DNA of 64,000 nt, taken from contig NC_012586.1 in assembly GCF_000018545.1 (NCBI RefSeq), positions 2,232,001-2,296,000 on the forward strand, read 5' to 3'. Positions within the stretch are counted from its first letter, which is position 1, and each line of letters opens with the position of its first letter. The translations under genes and the position numbers were made by a program. This document shows, piece by piece, positions 44,519 to 53,534 of the stretch. The stretch is from Sinorhizobium fredii NGR234 (lineage in GTDB: Bacteria; Pseudomonadota; Alphaproteobacteria; Rhizobiales; Rhizobiaceae). Below the pieces are notes generated by a model. That model saw only the letters and a list, made by a program, of their open reading frames with translations, ran no database searches and was not told where the DNA came from.

Positions 44519-46540
44519 CTACCAGCGGCCGCGCATTGGCGGTCGTCTGGGCAGCAGCGCGTCCGGCAGCAGAACCGTCATCGATCGAACCGAGGGTGTC
44601 GGCTTGCCGACCTCAACCTTGCGAAAATCCAGCGACCCGCCTCCACCGGCCGATCCGGCACGCTTCCGCGCAACGGGCTTGGCGCGTTCATTGGCGTGGT
44701 TGCCGTCGCGCAAGTTCCGTTTGCGCTCGATGCTTGCGGTGGAGCGCTGCGCCTTGCCCTTGGGAAGGTCGACTTCCTTGCGCTCCACCGAAAGGCCGCG
44801 GCCATTCGACCGTTCGCGCTCGTCTGCGAGCGCCTCGCTCCGCGCCGCCGAGCTCCGAGCCAATTCCTCCTTTGCCGCGTTGCGTTCTTGGCGAGCAGCG
44901 TCGAGTTCGCGGGCGAGCGATCTTGCCTTATCGCGTTCCAATGCAAGCGCTTCCCCGGCCCGCATTGCCGCAGCTTCGGCAATCTTTCGAGCCTCGACCG
45001 CGGCGGCCTGCTCCGCCGCCGCCAGCTTGGCCCGGGCCTCCAGGGCGGCGATCGATTGGCGAGCCGCGGCAAGATCGCCTTCGTAGGCCCCGACCTTGCG
45101 CCGCTCTTCATTCAGCGCCCGCCTGGCATCGACCAGCGACGCCTGCGCAGCATTGCGCCCGTTGAGCGCAGCCGTGTCGACACCGCGCGCCAGCGATCTT
45201 CCCTTGTCGCGTTCCAATGCAAGCGCTTCTTCGGCCCGCATTGCCGCAGCCTCGGCAATCTTTCGAGCCTCGACCGCGCCGGCCTGCTCCTCCGCCGCCA
45301 GCCTGGCGCGGTCCTCCAGGGTGGCGATCGACTGGCGGGCCGCGGCGAGATCGCCTTCGTAGGCTCCAACCTTGCGCCGCTCTTCATCCAGCGCCCGCCT
45401 GGCATCTGCCAGCGACGCCTCCGCCGCATGGCGCGCCCTGAGCGCCGCAGCCTTTGAACGGTTTGTTCCAGCCGCCTCGATCTTCAGTCGTTCGATTTCG
45501 CGCCGCAGGGTCGTCAGGTCGCGCCCGAACCCTTCGGCTCTCCGACGCGCTTCTTCAAGAGCTCGTTCTTGTCCAGCCGCCATGGCGGCAACCTTTCGGG
45601 CCCGCGCGCCAGCGTCGTCGACTTCACGCCGCGCCGCGTCAAGGTCGCCTCTGGCCAATGCCAAATCGCGGCGGAGACCGTCCTCACGCTGACCGCCAGC
45701 CAGCAGCGCGCCGTTCTTGATCGCGTCGATCTCCTTGCGCGCCGCGATGAGCTTCTTCTCCAACTCGGCGCGCTTGGCGCGATCGCGCGCGACCAATTCA
45801 CGGGCCTCGTTGACCGTGGCCACCGCGGTGTCCCAGTCTCGCGCCGCGTTCGCTTCGTGCGCCAGCCGAACCTTCATGGCCTCGAGATCGGCCCGCGCGG
45901 CATTGAGTTCCTGGGTTACGGTGGCAACGCGTTGGCGCTCGGCAACGAGGCGGCGATTGTGCCGTATCGAGGCGTCGCGCGCTGCCTGACGCGCTACACG
46001 CGCCTCTCCGCGAGCCTTTTCAAGCTCTATGCGTGCGCCCGCCAGGTCACCAAGCAAGGCGTCGACCGTGGACTGTTCGAATTCCAGGGCTTGCAGTTGC
46101 TGCGTCGCCGCCGGCACGGCTATGCGCGGCCGCGCTGCAGGCGGAGATTCCCTGGCCGGCGTGGTCGCCCGCGATGATAGCACTCGGGGCGCCGCTGCTC
46201 GTCGTTTGACGGTTGTGACCGGACGTTGATCGCTGCCGCTTCTGGCCTGCAAGCGATCGGCTATGCGCTTCGCCAGTTCACTCTCACGTAAACCTGCCGC
46301 GGGCAGGTGTCCGATCTCCGGAAGTTCGAGCGTCCCCCCTGTCCCGATCGTGAAGGTGTCGTTCAGGGTTGCCGCCTCGACGCCACCAGGCAAGGTGTGC
46401 GATCCGGAAACACTTATCTCGACCGTATCTCGCGGAGCGAGCCGGTCGTCAGCTGCCGGCTCACCTTTCGCGGCCGATCCCAGCAGCATCATGAGGCAGA
46501 ACGGAACGACCGTCAGCGTGGCGCTGTTTAGATGATCCAT
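44519..46540 (-). CDS. Long coiled-coil protein with polysaccharide-export-type head
   Basis: Protein of 673 aa from ATG 46540 (AAGGATC upstream). An N-terminal signal/anchor is followed at ~30-105 by a region like the Wza/ExoF export domain (LAPRDTVEISVSGSHTLPGG, LELPEIGHLPAAGLRESELA). Then ~450 residues of Ala/Glu/Arg-rich coiled coil follow. Two 92-residue units are near copies (both contain EERRKVGAYEGDLAAARQSI and VEARKIAEAAAMRA), matching a 276-bp tandem duplication in the DNA at about 44880-45431. The tail is basic and glycine-containing. It may bridge the periplasm in surface-polysaccharide export or assembly, but no polysaccharide genes are close by. Function is not established. Confidence 0.65.
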   Translation of the reverse strand: MDHLNSATLTVVPFCLMMLLGSAAKGEPAADDRLAPRDTVEISVSGSHTLPGGVEAATLNDTFTIGTGGTLELPEIGHLPAAGLRESELAKRIADRLQARSGSDQRPVTTVKRRAAAPRVLSSRATTPARESPPAARPRIAVPAATQQLQALEFEQSTVDALLGDLAGARIELEKARGEARVARQAARDASIRHNRRLVAERQRVATVTQELNAARADLEAMKVRLAHEANAARDWDTAVATVNEARELVARDRAKRAELEKKLIAARKEIDAIKNGALLAGGQREDGLRRDLALARGDLDAARREVDDAGARARKVAAMAAGQERALEEARRRAEGFGRDLTTLRREIERLKIEAAGTNRSKAAALRARHAAEASLADARRALDEERRKVGAYEGDLAAARQSIATLEDRARLAAEEQAGAVEARKIAEAAAMRAEEALALERDKGRSLARGVDTAALNGRNAAQASLVDARRALNEERRKVGAYEGDLAAARQSIAALEARAKLAAAEQAAAVEARKIAEAAAMRAGEALALERDKARSLARELDAARQERNAAKEELARSSAARSEALADERERSNGRGLSVERKEVDLPKGKAQRSTASIERKRNLRDGNHANERAKPVARKRAGSAGGGGSLDFRKVEVGKPTPSVRSMTVLLPDALLPRRPPMRGRW
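44880..45431. repeat. 276-bp tandem duplication inside the coiled-coil gene
   Basis: Two adjacent ~276-bp copies (about 44880-45155 and 45156-45431) encode the two 92-residue coiled-coil units. For example AGCGCCCGCCTGGCATC occurs at 45390 and again 276 bp away at 45114. The copies remain close in DNA sequence, so the duplication is fairly recent or kept alike by recombination, and length variation between strains is likely. Confidence 0.75.
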
Positions 46541-46806
46541 AGCTGATCCTTCCGCACATGCGCGACTGGCATGAACGTCATGCGCGCACCGGCTGATGAT
46601 CTGCAAATATAACGCTCAAGGTTAGCAAAGGTAGTTCGCATCAGTTAGTATTAAATAAGCGTAGCGGTATCCGACGATTTACTTAGTTAGCCCTCATAAT
46701 CTCGGCACTATACTTCTTTAGGATGAGGCCAAGCTCCCAAGCGGTGCGAACCTCAACTTTCTGAGGCTGAACCGGACGCCAGGCAAACTCGGGCATCCGC
46801 ACCCGC

Positions 46807-47829
46807 TCACGATGGCGACGGCCGGCTTCGCTCGCGCCAGGAAGCCGGGCTGAGGGAGGTCACGCGTCGGAATTCCCGGTTGAAGTTCGATTTCGTCTGG
46901 AAGCCGGATTCGAGCATCGCCGCGGTCACCGACATGTCGGTCTCCCGCAGAAGCTTGCAAGCTTCGGCGATGCGGAAGTCGTTGATATATTGCGAGACGT
47001 TCTTGCAGGCCAGGCGATTGACGGCGCCGGAGATCTGCCGCGCCGGCACGCCCGCCCGCCGCGCCAGCCGCGACAAGGTCAGGTTTTCGTCGCGGGACAA
47101 GCGCTGCTCGACCAGCAGATGGTGGATCCGCTCCAGGATTTCGCGGTCCTTCGCCGCCGGCGATGCAGCCTGGTGAGTGTTTGGAGCGGCGGCCGGCAGC
47201 GGCCGCGCGCGCGCCGCGACGATGGCGGTAGAGCCGAGAAAGAGCAGTTCCAGAAGATTTGCATTGCTCACGATCAGAGCGGCATTGGCTCCGTTGCTCC
47301 ACTGGAAATCGAGGAAAATCGCGAGGTCGAACAGGGCGGAAATACAAAGCGCGGCGGCGGCGATGAGAAGGGCGCGGTGAGCCGCGTCGGCGCCGTCGAA
47401 ACGCGCTTCGTCCAGAGCATCGGGACCTGTGCGGCCGAGGTTCAGGAGAGCCAGCGCGTAGCCGACGAACAGCACGATCAGCGCACCGTCGACCAACGCC
47501 GGCGACAGCACCAGCAGCGCAATTATTCCAAGCGGCGGCGCGGCGTGAAGCCAACGGGCACGACTTGCCCCCGCCTCCAGGTGGATCAGACTGCGGAAAC
47601 TCGCCAGCACCAAGGGTGGCAGACAACTCGCCATGACTGGAAGCACGTATCTGAGAGCCGTGACGTCGTAACCCCATCGCAGACCCACGATGATCGATTG
47701 CACGGCGCACAGGCAGATCAACGCAGCGAACGGCCGTAGGCCCTTGCGCGGCTCGTCGCCGCGCAGCATCGCAACAAGAAGGATGACAAGCAGCAAGGCG
47801 ACGACGAACGGCAGCGGGAGGAAGATCAA
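46807..47829 (-). CDS. Membrane-anchored AraC-family regulator
   Basis: Protein of 340 aa. The first ~210 residues are about seven hydrophobic segments (FLPLPFVVALLLVILLVAML, LIVLFVGYALALLNLG and others). The C-terminal ~110 residues are an AraC HTH pair (LSRLARRAGVPARQISGAVN, DMSVTAAMLESGFQTKSNFN, REFRRVTSLSPASWRERS). Regulators with a seven-helix membrane sensor and AraC output are known, but the signal is usually unclear. It is divergent from the secreted hydrolase gene at 48075, a possible target. Confidence 0.85.
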   Translation of the reverse strand: MIFLPLPFVVALLLVILLVAMLRGDEPRKGLRPFAALICLCAVQSIIVGLRWGYDVTALRYVLPVMASCLPPLVLASFRSLIHLEAGASRARWLHAAPPLGIIALLVLSPALVDGALIVLFVGYALALLNLGRTGPDALDEARFDGADAAHRALLIAAAALCISALFDLAIFLDFQWSNGANAALIVSNANLLELLFLGSTAIVAARARPLPAAAPNTHQAASPAAKDREILERIHHLLVEQRLSRDENLTLSRLARRAGVPARQISGAVNRLACKNVSQYINDFRIAEACKLLRETDMSVTAAMLESGFQTKSNFNREFRRVTSLSPASWRERSRPSPS

Positions 47830-47916
47830 GCTATGTCCTTCGGGTGGCGATTACTGCATGCCTTTGTCCTTAAGTCGACCTCGCTTTAAGGAAAACACAT
47901 GCAGCAATTCAAAGTG

Positions 47917-47959
47917 CTACAGCGACCTTGCGCGCCTGATAGGGCGCGCGGCGCTGTAG
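47917..47959. repeat. Compound hairpin in the divergent spacer
   Basis: CTACAGCG (47917-47924) pairs with CGCTGTAG (47952-47959), and an inner GCGCGCC (47930-47936) pairs with GGCGCGC (47943-47949) around a six-base loop. It is likely a short dispersed rhizobial palindrome or an mRNA structure. There is no T-run. Confidence 0.5.
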
Positions 47960-48074
47960 TGCTCCGATGTTGACCTAAATCGCGATTCGGCACGACCTCG
48001 ATCATGATCGAGGCAGCCCTAGAACCGGGCATGCGCAATCATTTAGAGGTCATTTCAACTTCGTGAGGTTCCCG

Positions 48075-49148
48075 ATGATTCCTTCGCATGTTCCTGCCGC
48101 CCTTGCCCTCGCCGTCGCGTTCGCGGCACCTTGCCATGCATTCGAAACCGGTGTGCGCGAAATTAGCGTCGGCGCGCCCGAACGCGGGCGAAACCTTCAG
48201 GTCACCGTCTGGTATCCCGCCAGTCCTGGCGGGCAAGCCGTGCTGGTCGGTGACAACCAGGTCTTCAAGGGCGCGCCGGCGCTATCGAACGCACCGCTCC
48301 TCGAAGGCCGCTATCCGTTGGTGGTGATGTCGCATGGATCGGGCGGCCGCATCCAGGGCATGAGCTGGCTCGCCGCTGAACTGGCGAAGGCCGGATTTGT
48401 CGTTGCCGGTCCCAATCATCCCGGCACCACCAGCGGCGACTCGACCCCCGCCGACACGCCGAAGCTCTGGGAGCGCACGCAGGATCTGTCCGCCGTAATC
48501 GACAGGCTCGCGACCGATCCGCAGTGGACCGCCATCATCGACAAGGATCGCATCGGCGTCGTCGGCTTCTCGCTCGGCGGCGCGGCCGCCATGGAGATCG
48601 CCGGCGCCCGGGCAAATCTCGAAGCCTATGCCCGCTACTGCGATATCTACAAGAAATGGGATTGCGCCTGGTATGCGGGCGGCAGGGGCTATGTCGACGA
48701 CAAGCCGGTCGAAGTCGACAAGGTCGACCTGCGCAAGATCGACCGGACGCGCTTCGAACAATCGAATCTCGACCCGCGCATCATATCGGCTGTGCTGATC
48801 GATCCGGGTCTCGCCCAGGCCTATGAGGCAGAGAGCCTGAAGGAGATCGCCATCCCGATGACCTTCATCAATCTCGGCAGCCCGGGGACGATCCCCGCAG
48901 CGGTGATCGCCTCCGGCCTGGCGGCGCTGGCGCCCCAGGGATCCTATGCCACGGTTGCCGGCGCCGATCACTTCAGCTTCCTGCCCGAGTGCAAGGAAGG
49001 CGGGGCCGATCTCTTGAAGTCGTTCGGCGAGGTCGACCCGATCTGCGGCGATGGCGAAGGCCGTTCACGCGCGGATATCCATACCGAGTTGATCGGTCTC
49101 GTACGGGAAGCCTTGCAGCGAACCCTCAAGAGCCTTCGTAAGGTCTAG
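48075..49148 (+). CDS. Secreted alpha/beta hydrolase (dienelactone hydrolase-like)
   Basis: Predicted hydrolase of 357 aa from ATG 48075 with GAGG eight bases upstream, and a signal peptide ending near PCHAFETG. The fold motifs are VTVWYPASPGG and PLVVMSHGSGGRIQGMSWLA (oxyanion region), the nucleophile elbow VGFSLGGAAAME, and a late histidine in VAGADHFSFLPEC. It resembles the predicted dienelactone hydrolase/PAF-acetylhydrolase group, i.e. an esterase of unknown substrate in the periplasm. Three cysteines in the middle insert (YCDIYKKWDCAW) may form a disulfide. Confidence 0.85.
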   Translation: MIPSHVPAALALAVAFAAPCHAFETGVREISVGAPERGRNLQVTVWYPASPGGQAVLVGDNQVFKGAPALSNAPLLEGRYPLVVMSHGSGGRIQGMSWLAAELAKAGFVVAGPNHPGTTSGDSTPADTPKLWERTQDLSAVIDRLATDPQWTAIIDKDRIGVVGFSLGGAAAMEIAGARANLEAYARYCDIYKKWDCAWYAGGRGYVDDKPVEVDKVDLRKIDRTRFEQSNLDPRIISAVLIDPGLAQAYEAESLKEIAIPMTFINLGSPGTIPAAVIASGLAALAPQGSYATVAGADHFSFLPECKEGGADLLKSFGEVDPICGDGEGRSRADIHTELIGLVREALQRTLKSLRKV

Positions 49149-50032
49149 AGCCGGCGATCATCGAAGCGATGGACGACGGCTCCCGCCACCGGGCTGCGGG
49201 CGGCAAAAATGCCGCCGGCCCGGCTTTCCTCGCCACTGTCGGTCGGGCGCAGCGAGGGGACGAACAGCGTCTTGCGGTCCGCTCCGGCAAAGCAGGGCAT
49301 GGTGGGTGCGGGCACCGGCAACGGATGCGCCTTGATCAGCCGGCCGTCAGGCGAAAAGCAATTGAGGACGCCGGCCGAAACGCCGGCGCTCCAGTAGTGG
49401 CCGTCGACATCGGTCGCCGCGCCATCCGGACGCCCGGTTGCCTCGTCGAGGTCCACCAATCGCTGACGGCCGGAGAGCTCGCCCGTCGCCGGGTCGAACT
49501 GCCAGCGGTCGATCCAGGGCCCGCGCGAATCCGAGTGGAACAGGACGGCGCCGTCGGCGCTCCAGGCAAGCCCGTTCGAGCAGACGATATTGTCGATCTT
49601 GCGCTCGACGGCGCCCGCCGGCGTCACGCGATAAAGCGAGGCGATCGGCCGGCGGTCGGCGGCGACCTCGTGCATGGTGCCGGCCCAGAAGGCGCCGTCC
49701 GGCCCTACCTTGCCGTCGTTCAGCCGCGTATCCGGCCTTTCCGGCTCGACCGCCGCGACCTGGCGAACGATCGCGCCGCTCTCCGGGTCGAACAGCACGA
49801 CGCGGTCGCGCTGGGCGAGGACGAGACGGCCGGACTGCGCCAGCCCAAGGCTGCAGGCGCCGCCCTCCAAATTCCATTCGACTTGGTTGGTCCCGGAAAG
49901 TTCGGCGCGGTGAAGCATGCCGCGACCGATGTCGACGAAGAACAGGCAATCGCGCCGCTCGTCGTAGACGGGGCTCTCCGCCACCTCGCAGCGCAGGTCC
50001 AGCACGCATTCAAATGTCAAGTCGAAAGACAT
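49145..50032 (-). CDS. SMP-30/gluconolactonase family lactonase
   Basis: Beta-propeller lactonase of 295 aa from ATG 50032 (MSFDLTFE). Metal-ligand positions are recognisable: Glu in CEVAESPVYDE, Asn in RLNDGKVGPDGAFWAGTM, Asn in NIVCSNGLAWSADG and Asp in LFHSDSRGPWIDRW. It likely opens a sugar-acid lactone with a divalent metal. It ends convergently with the hydrolase gene (4-bp overlap). With uronate dehydrogenase encoded nearby (51574), an aldarolactone is a natural candidate substrate, though the two are not in one operon. A second SMP-30 gene is at 56798. Confidence 0.87.
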   Translation of the reverse strand: MSFDLTFECVLDLRCEVAESPVYDERRDCLFFVDIGRGMLHRAELSGTNQVEWNLEGGACSLGLAQSGRLVLAQRDRVVLFDPESGAIVRQVAAVEPERPDTRLNDGKVGPDGAFWAGTMHEVAADRRPIASLYRVTPAGAVERKIDNIVCSNGLAWSADGAVLFHSDSRGPWIDRWQFDPATGELSGRQRLVDLDEATGRPDGAATDVDGHYWSAGVSAGVLNCFSPDGRLIKAHPLPVPAPTMPCFAGADRKTLFVPSLRPTDSGEESRAGGIFAARSPVAGAVVHRFDDRRL

Positions 50033-50285
50033 GTTTTGCACCACAATCTGACAGGCAGCTTTGCGAGCTTCCGCGACAATGCGCGGAATGTTCAATGTTT
50101 CGTACCCTCGCTTTTCCGTAACACCCCTCTTGCCTCGGCTCAACTTGTAAAATAAAAATACAGGAAATTTGCCGGGGATATTTCCATGAAGCGACGTCAG
50201 TTACCCCGGCCGACCTCGGAGCCTCCGTGCTCTCGCCACGGCAACCGATCATCGCCTGACGAGCGACCGGCGATGGCCCTTGCCT

Positions 50286-50461
50286 CACCCCCCTCTGGCC
50301 TGCCGGCCATCTCCCCCACAAGGGGGGAGATCGATTCGCGGCAAGCTAGGCGGGCCAATCAAACGGCTCGCCGGAGAACAGCCCCGCTTAATGGGCGCTG
50401 CGCGCAACACATGCGCTCTCCCCCTTTGTGGGGGAGATGGTCGGCAGGCCAGAGGGGGGTG
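50286..50461. repeat. 176-bp inverted-repeat element (copy B), uninterrupted
   Basis: Terminal inverted repeats of 38-39 bp (50286-50323 and 50423-50461) match those of copy A at 12627-14020, and the interior shares GGGAGATCGA-TCGCGGC with it in the opposite orientation. With 50033-50285, in which no gene or clear signal is seen, it fills the space between the SMP-30 and GntR genes. It is probably a non-autonomous palindromic mosaic element. Confidence 0.8.
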
Positions 50462-50500
50462 GCTCCTGCCGGCACGCTTCGACCGAGGAATGACAACCGG

Positions 50501-51244
50501 CTAGAGATCGCCGTAGGACCCGGTGACGCGGGCGCGGGACTCGGTCAGGTGATAGCGCATGTGAAGACGCGCCAGATCGGCGTTCTGGCTGGAGATCGCC
50601 ATGAAAATCTTGCGATGCTCTTCGAGCACCCGGCGCCGCCGGTCGTCCGATCCCTGTTGCGTGAGGCTCAACGCCATGCGCATCGAGCCGCTCATGATGT
50701 CGCGCAAATCCTGCAGGAGGCGAGGGAAAAGCTCGTTTCCTGCGCCTGCCGCGACGGCGAGGTGGAAGGCGAAGTCTTCCTCCCAGCCATTCTCGCCGCG
50801 CTGAAAGGCGCTCTCGAGCGCGTGGAGCGCCTCGCCGATCTGGTTCAACTGCGCCTTGGTGCGCCGCATCGCGGCCAGCCCGGCGCATTCGGTCTCGAGC
50901 GCCAGGCGCGGCTCGAAGGCCCTCAGATAGCTGGCGATCTCCGCCGAGGCGGCGAAATCGGTGAGCTTGTTGGAAGGGCGCGATTTTACGAAGGTGCCGA
51001 TCCCCTGGCGCGAGACCACCAGCCCATCCGCCTGCAGCCGCATTAGGGCTTCGCGCACCACCGGCCGGGAAACCTGGAAGTCGCTGCAGATGCGCGCCTC
51101 GGACGGCAGCTTCGCGCCTTCGACGAGCTGGCCGCTGGTGATCTGCTCGAGGATCTGGCCGTAGAGCACGTCGGCAAGGCGTTCGCGCCGTGCCGGTTTC
51201 AGTTTCAAGGATACGTCGTTCAAGGGCCTGGTCTCGCCTGTCAT
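50501..51244 (-). CDS. GntR/FCD regulator, probably of uronate use
   Basis: FadR-subfamily regulator of 247 aa. The winged helix includes ADVLYGQILEQITSGQLVEG, KLPSEARICSDFQVSRPVVR and EALMRLQADGLVVSRQGIG. The FCD domain has DFAFHLAVAAGAGNELF and LEEHRKIFMAI with the helix-spaced histidines of the family. It is divergent from a decayed dehydratase stub and the uronate dehydrogenase gene, which are its probable targets. Confidence 0.9.
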   Translation of the reverse strand: MTGETRPLNDVSLKLKPARRERLADVLYGQILEQITSGQLVEGAKLPSEARICSDFQVSRPVVREALMRLQADGLVVSRQGIGTFVKSRPSNKLTDFAASAEIASYLRAFEPRLALETECAGLAAMRRTKAQLNQIGEALHALESAFQRGENGWEEDFAFHLAVAAGAGNELFPRLLQDLRDIMSGSMRMALSLTQQGSDDRRRRVLEEHRKIFMAISSQNADLARLHMRYHLTESRARVTGSYGDL

Positions 51245-51300
51245 TTTTCTGAACAGGTCTAATTTAGCCGAGCCGATCGGGAATGCAAAGGAGGTCGCCG

Positions 51301-51459
51301 ATGACCAAACGCAAGAGTCCAGAAGATCTTGGGAATTTCCGCTGGTCCGGGACCCAGGACCTGCGCTTTTTCGGGCGTCGTTCCCGTCTTTACCCGATGG
51401 GTCACGATCGGCCGGACATCGATGCCAGGCCTGTTATCGCGCTTATCAACATGCTGTGA
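51301..51459 (+). pseudogene. IlvD/Edd-family dehydratase, 5' remnant
   Basis: A 52-codon frame with an excellent AAAGGAGG site just before its ATG. Its product (KSPEDLGNFRWSGTQDLRF, then FGRRSRLYPMG and RPVIALINML) matches the first ~50 residues of sugar-acid dehydratases of the IlvD/Edd family, which continue with an INTWS-type motif and run to ~580-600 aa. Here the frame stops exactly at that point and the rest is missing. The next gene, uronate dehydrogenase, starts 115 bp later, so a ~1.6-kb internal deletion is likely. The fragment may still be translated, but it cannot be active. Confidence 0.65.
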
Positions 51460-51573
51460 AAATTGATGCCCAAAACATGCGACAGGCGGGGCGGGGTTGC
51501 GCTCGCAGCCTCCCGCCTTCGCCCGAGCCCGAACTCCATTGAACCCCGAATCGCATTGAACGAGGTGAGACGA

Positions 51574-52359
51574 ATGATCAAGCGACTTCTGGTAACAGGC
51601 GCCGGCGGCGGCCTCGGACGCTATGTGCGTGAAAGATTGAAGGGGTCTGCGGAGATCCTGCGCCTCACGGACATCGTCGACATCTCTCCCGCCGGACGCG
51701 GCGAGGAAGTGGTGCGCTGCGATCTCGCCGACAGGAAGGCGGTCGAAGAGCTGGTTCGCGATTGCGACGCGATCCTGCATCTCGGCGCGATCTCGGTCGA
51801 GGCGAATTTCGACGCGCTGCTCCAGGCGAATTTCCTCGGCACCTACAATCTCTACGAAGCGGCGCGAAAGGCAGGCGTCCGGCGCATCATCTTCGCCAGT
51901 TCCAACCACGTGATCGGCTTCCATCCGGTCGGCGAACGGCTCGACGAAAAGGCGGAGCGCCGGCCCGACAGCCTTTACGGCGTCAGCAAATGTTTCGGCG
52001 AGGATCTGGCACGGCTCTATTTCGACAAGTTCGGCTTGGAGACGGCGTGTCTGAGGATCGGCAGTTGCTTCGACGAACCGAAGGACCGCCGCATGCTCTC
52101 AACCTGGCTGAGCCCGCGCGACTTCATCTCGCTCATCGGCAGGGTCATCGAGGCGCCGGCAATCGGCCATCTGGTGCTTTACGGCGTCTCGGCGAACCGC
52201 GATACCTGGTGGTCGAACGGCCATGCCGAGTTCCTCGGCTGGAAACCGCAGGATACGAGCGAGCCCTATCGCGAAGCGATCGAGCAGCGTGAGCCGGAAG
52301 GGGCCGCCGGCAGCGACTACCAGGGCGGCCGTTTCGCGGCGGCAGGGATTCTCGACTAG
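51574..52359 (+). CDS. udh: Uronate dehydrogenase Udh
   Basis: NAD-dependent SDR-extended enzyme, 261 aa from ATG 51574 with GAGGTGAGACGA before it. It has the Rossmann motif LLVTGAGGGLGRYVRERL, Ser in FASSNHVIGFHP, and the catalytic pair Tyr/Lys in DSLYGVSKCFGEDLARLY. Blocks such as LRIGSCFDEPKDRRMLSTW and WWSNGHAEFLGWKPQD agree with the Agrobacterium-type uronate dehydrogenase. It oxidises D-galacturonate or D-glucuronate to the aldarolactone. It stands after the dehydratase stub and under the divergent GntR regulator. Confidence 0.88.
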   Translation: MIKRLLVTGAGGGLGRYVRERLKGSAEILRLTDIVDISPAGRGEEVVRCDLADRKAVEELVRDCDAILHLGAISVEANFDALLQANFLGTYNLYEAARKAGVRRIIFASSNHVIGFHPVGERLDEKAERRPDSLYGVSKCFGEDLARLYFDKFGLETACLRIGSCFDEPKDRRMLSTWLSPRDFISLIGRVIEAPAIGHLVLYGVSANRDTWWSNGHAEFLGWKPQDTSEPYREAIEQREPEGAAGSDYQGGRFAAAGILD

Positions 52360-52976
52360 CGGTGAAGACCGAGCGTTTGGCACCGGGGCTCAAATACCCT
52401 GTTTCGAGCCACAGCTGCCCGCTCGCTCTCAATTTCCGAATTGCCGGTGCTTATTGCCGCTCGTAGGTACGGACCGAAGTTCCGGTCCCGGCCCTCTGCG
52501 GTCATTCCGCAGCGAGAATCCCATTTTGTTCCAGCCGCCGGAGTGACGAATTTTGATAATATTAGTGATATCTAAATCTATCTGTGGTACACTTACGGCA
52601 TGCGCTATTTGCTACTTTACGTTGTTGTGCTGGGTTGGCCTCGTGGCGTTAGATTGGGCCACCACCGAGGGGAAGTACAGCCTCGCGGTATGGCGAGCAG
52701 TGAGCGAGCAGGCCGACTCCGTCCGGCATCAGGTCGAGTACTTGGTCGATGACATCGTCAGGCTTAAAGGAACTTCCGCAACTTTGGCGCGTTGTTCCTG
52801 ATCGCTACCGCTACCCTCTGGGTCCCTTAGGCGAACAGCGAAGAGTCTCACGACTCCCGCCCGCCTAATCAGCGGGCGTTCCTCTTTCTCCAAAAACGAA
52901 GGACGGACACGGCGCCAGAAGATGGTAGCGAGGAGCGGTTTGCCTCGCTCGTCTGCTGCGCTAAATCATCCTCTCG
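52360..52976. other. Spacer with no convincing gene
   Basis: About 600 bp with an AT-rich island at 52548-52600. A TTG-initiated open frame at 52553-52801 (82 residues, one hydrophobic segment) has no ribosome-binding site and no recognisable relatives by eye. A stem-loop at 52858-52878 is listed separately. I see no RNA gene. Confidence 0.5.
52858..52888 (+). terminator. Terminator-like hairpin
   Basis: CGCCCGC-CTAATCA-GCGGGCG (52858-52878) forms a perfect 7-bp GC stem followed by TTCCTCTTTC. It could end an unannotated short transcript arising in 52560-52850. It is ~100 bp before the Nudix gene. Confidence 0.5.
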
Positions 52977-53435
52977 ATGAAACAGAAAGAAAAGAAGCAC
53001 TCGACAGGCGAGTCCCCACTGCGACAACAGGTGGCAGCCCTGCCATTTCGGATCTCAGAAGGCAAATGCGTGGAAATCCTTCTGATTACCTCACGCGATA
53101 CCGGTCGGTTCATCATTCCGAAGGGTTGGCCAAAGAAGGGCCAGAAGCCAACGGACGCAGCGGCAATGGAAGCCTATGAAGAGGCTGGCGCTTTCGGCAA
53201 GGTCGCGAAGAAACCGGTTGGCAGCTACACGTATTGGAAGCGGGGCGACGGGAACTTTGAACGGCTTCAAGTGCTCGTCTATCCGCTCGAGGTGAAAAAG
53301 CATCGGGCAAGCTGGCCCGAAAAGGGCGAGCGAAGAATGGCCTGGCTATCCACCGAGGACGCGGCGCTCATCGTCGATGAACCGGATCTTGCCTCGCTGA
53401 TCAGGAATTTCAAAGGGCCTGCTTGCAAAGATTGA
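52977..53435 (+). CDS. Nudix hydrolase, non-canonical box
   Basis: Nudix-fold protein of 152 aa. The Nudix region is GWPKKGQKPTDAAAMEAYEE followed by AGAFG. Compared with GX5EX7REUXEEXGU the first Glu is Gln and the Arg is Met, while the metal-binding EAYEEAG core remains. This form is common among rhizobial proteins related to diphosphoinositol polyphosphate phosphatases. A nucleotide- or inositol-pyrophosphatase role is possible. It stands alone, with a terminator-like hairpin (GAGCCCG 53535-53541 / CGGGCTC 53561-53567, then TTTCTG) ~100 bp downstream. Confidence 0.85.
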   Translation: MKQKEKKHSTGESPLRQQVAALPFRISEGKCVEILLITSRDTGRFIIPKGWPKKGQKPTDAAAMEAYEEAGAFGKVAKKPVGSYTYWKRGDGNFERLQVLVYPLEVKKHRASWPEKGERRMAWLSTEDAALIVDEPDLASLIRNFKGPACKD

Positions 53436-53534
53436 ATTCCTGATGGCTACGCGTGGAAGTTCTACACAGAAGGACTTACTGGACAACTTCAGCCATTCTG
53501 GCACGGGCAGCGAAGAACAGATGGTCTCAAACTC

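Noticed and set aside
52553..52801. 82-codon frame with one hydrophobic stretch
   Set aside because: TTG start, no ribosome-binding site, no recognisable relatives; noted only as spacer content.
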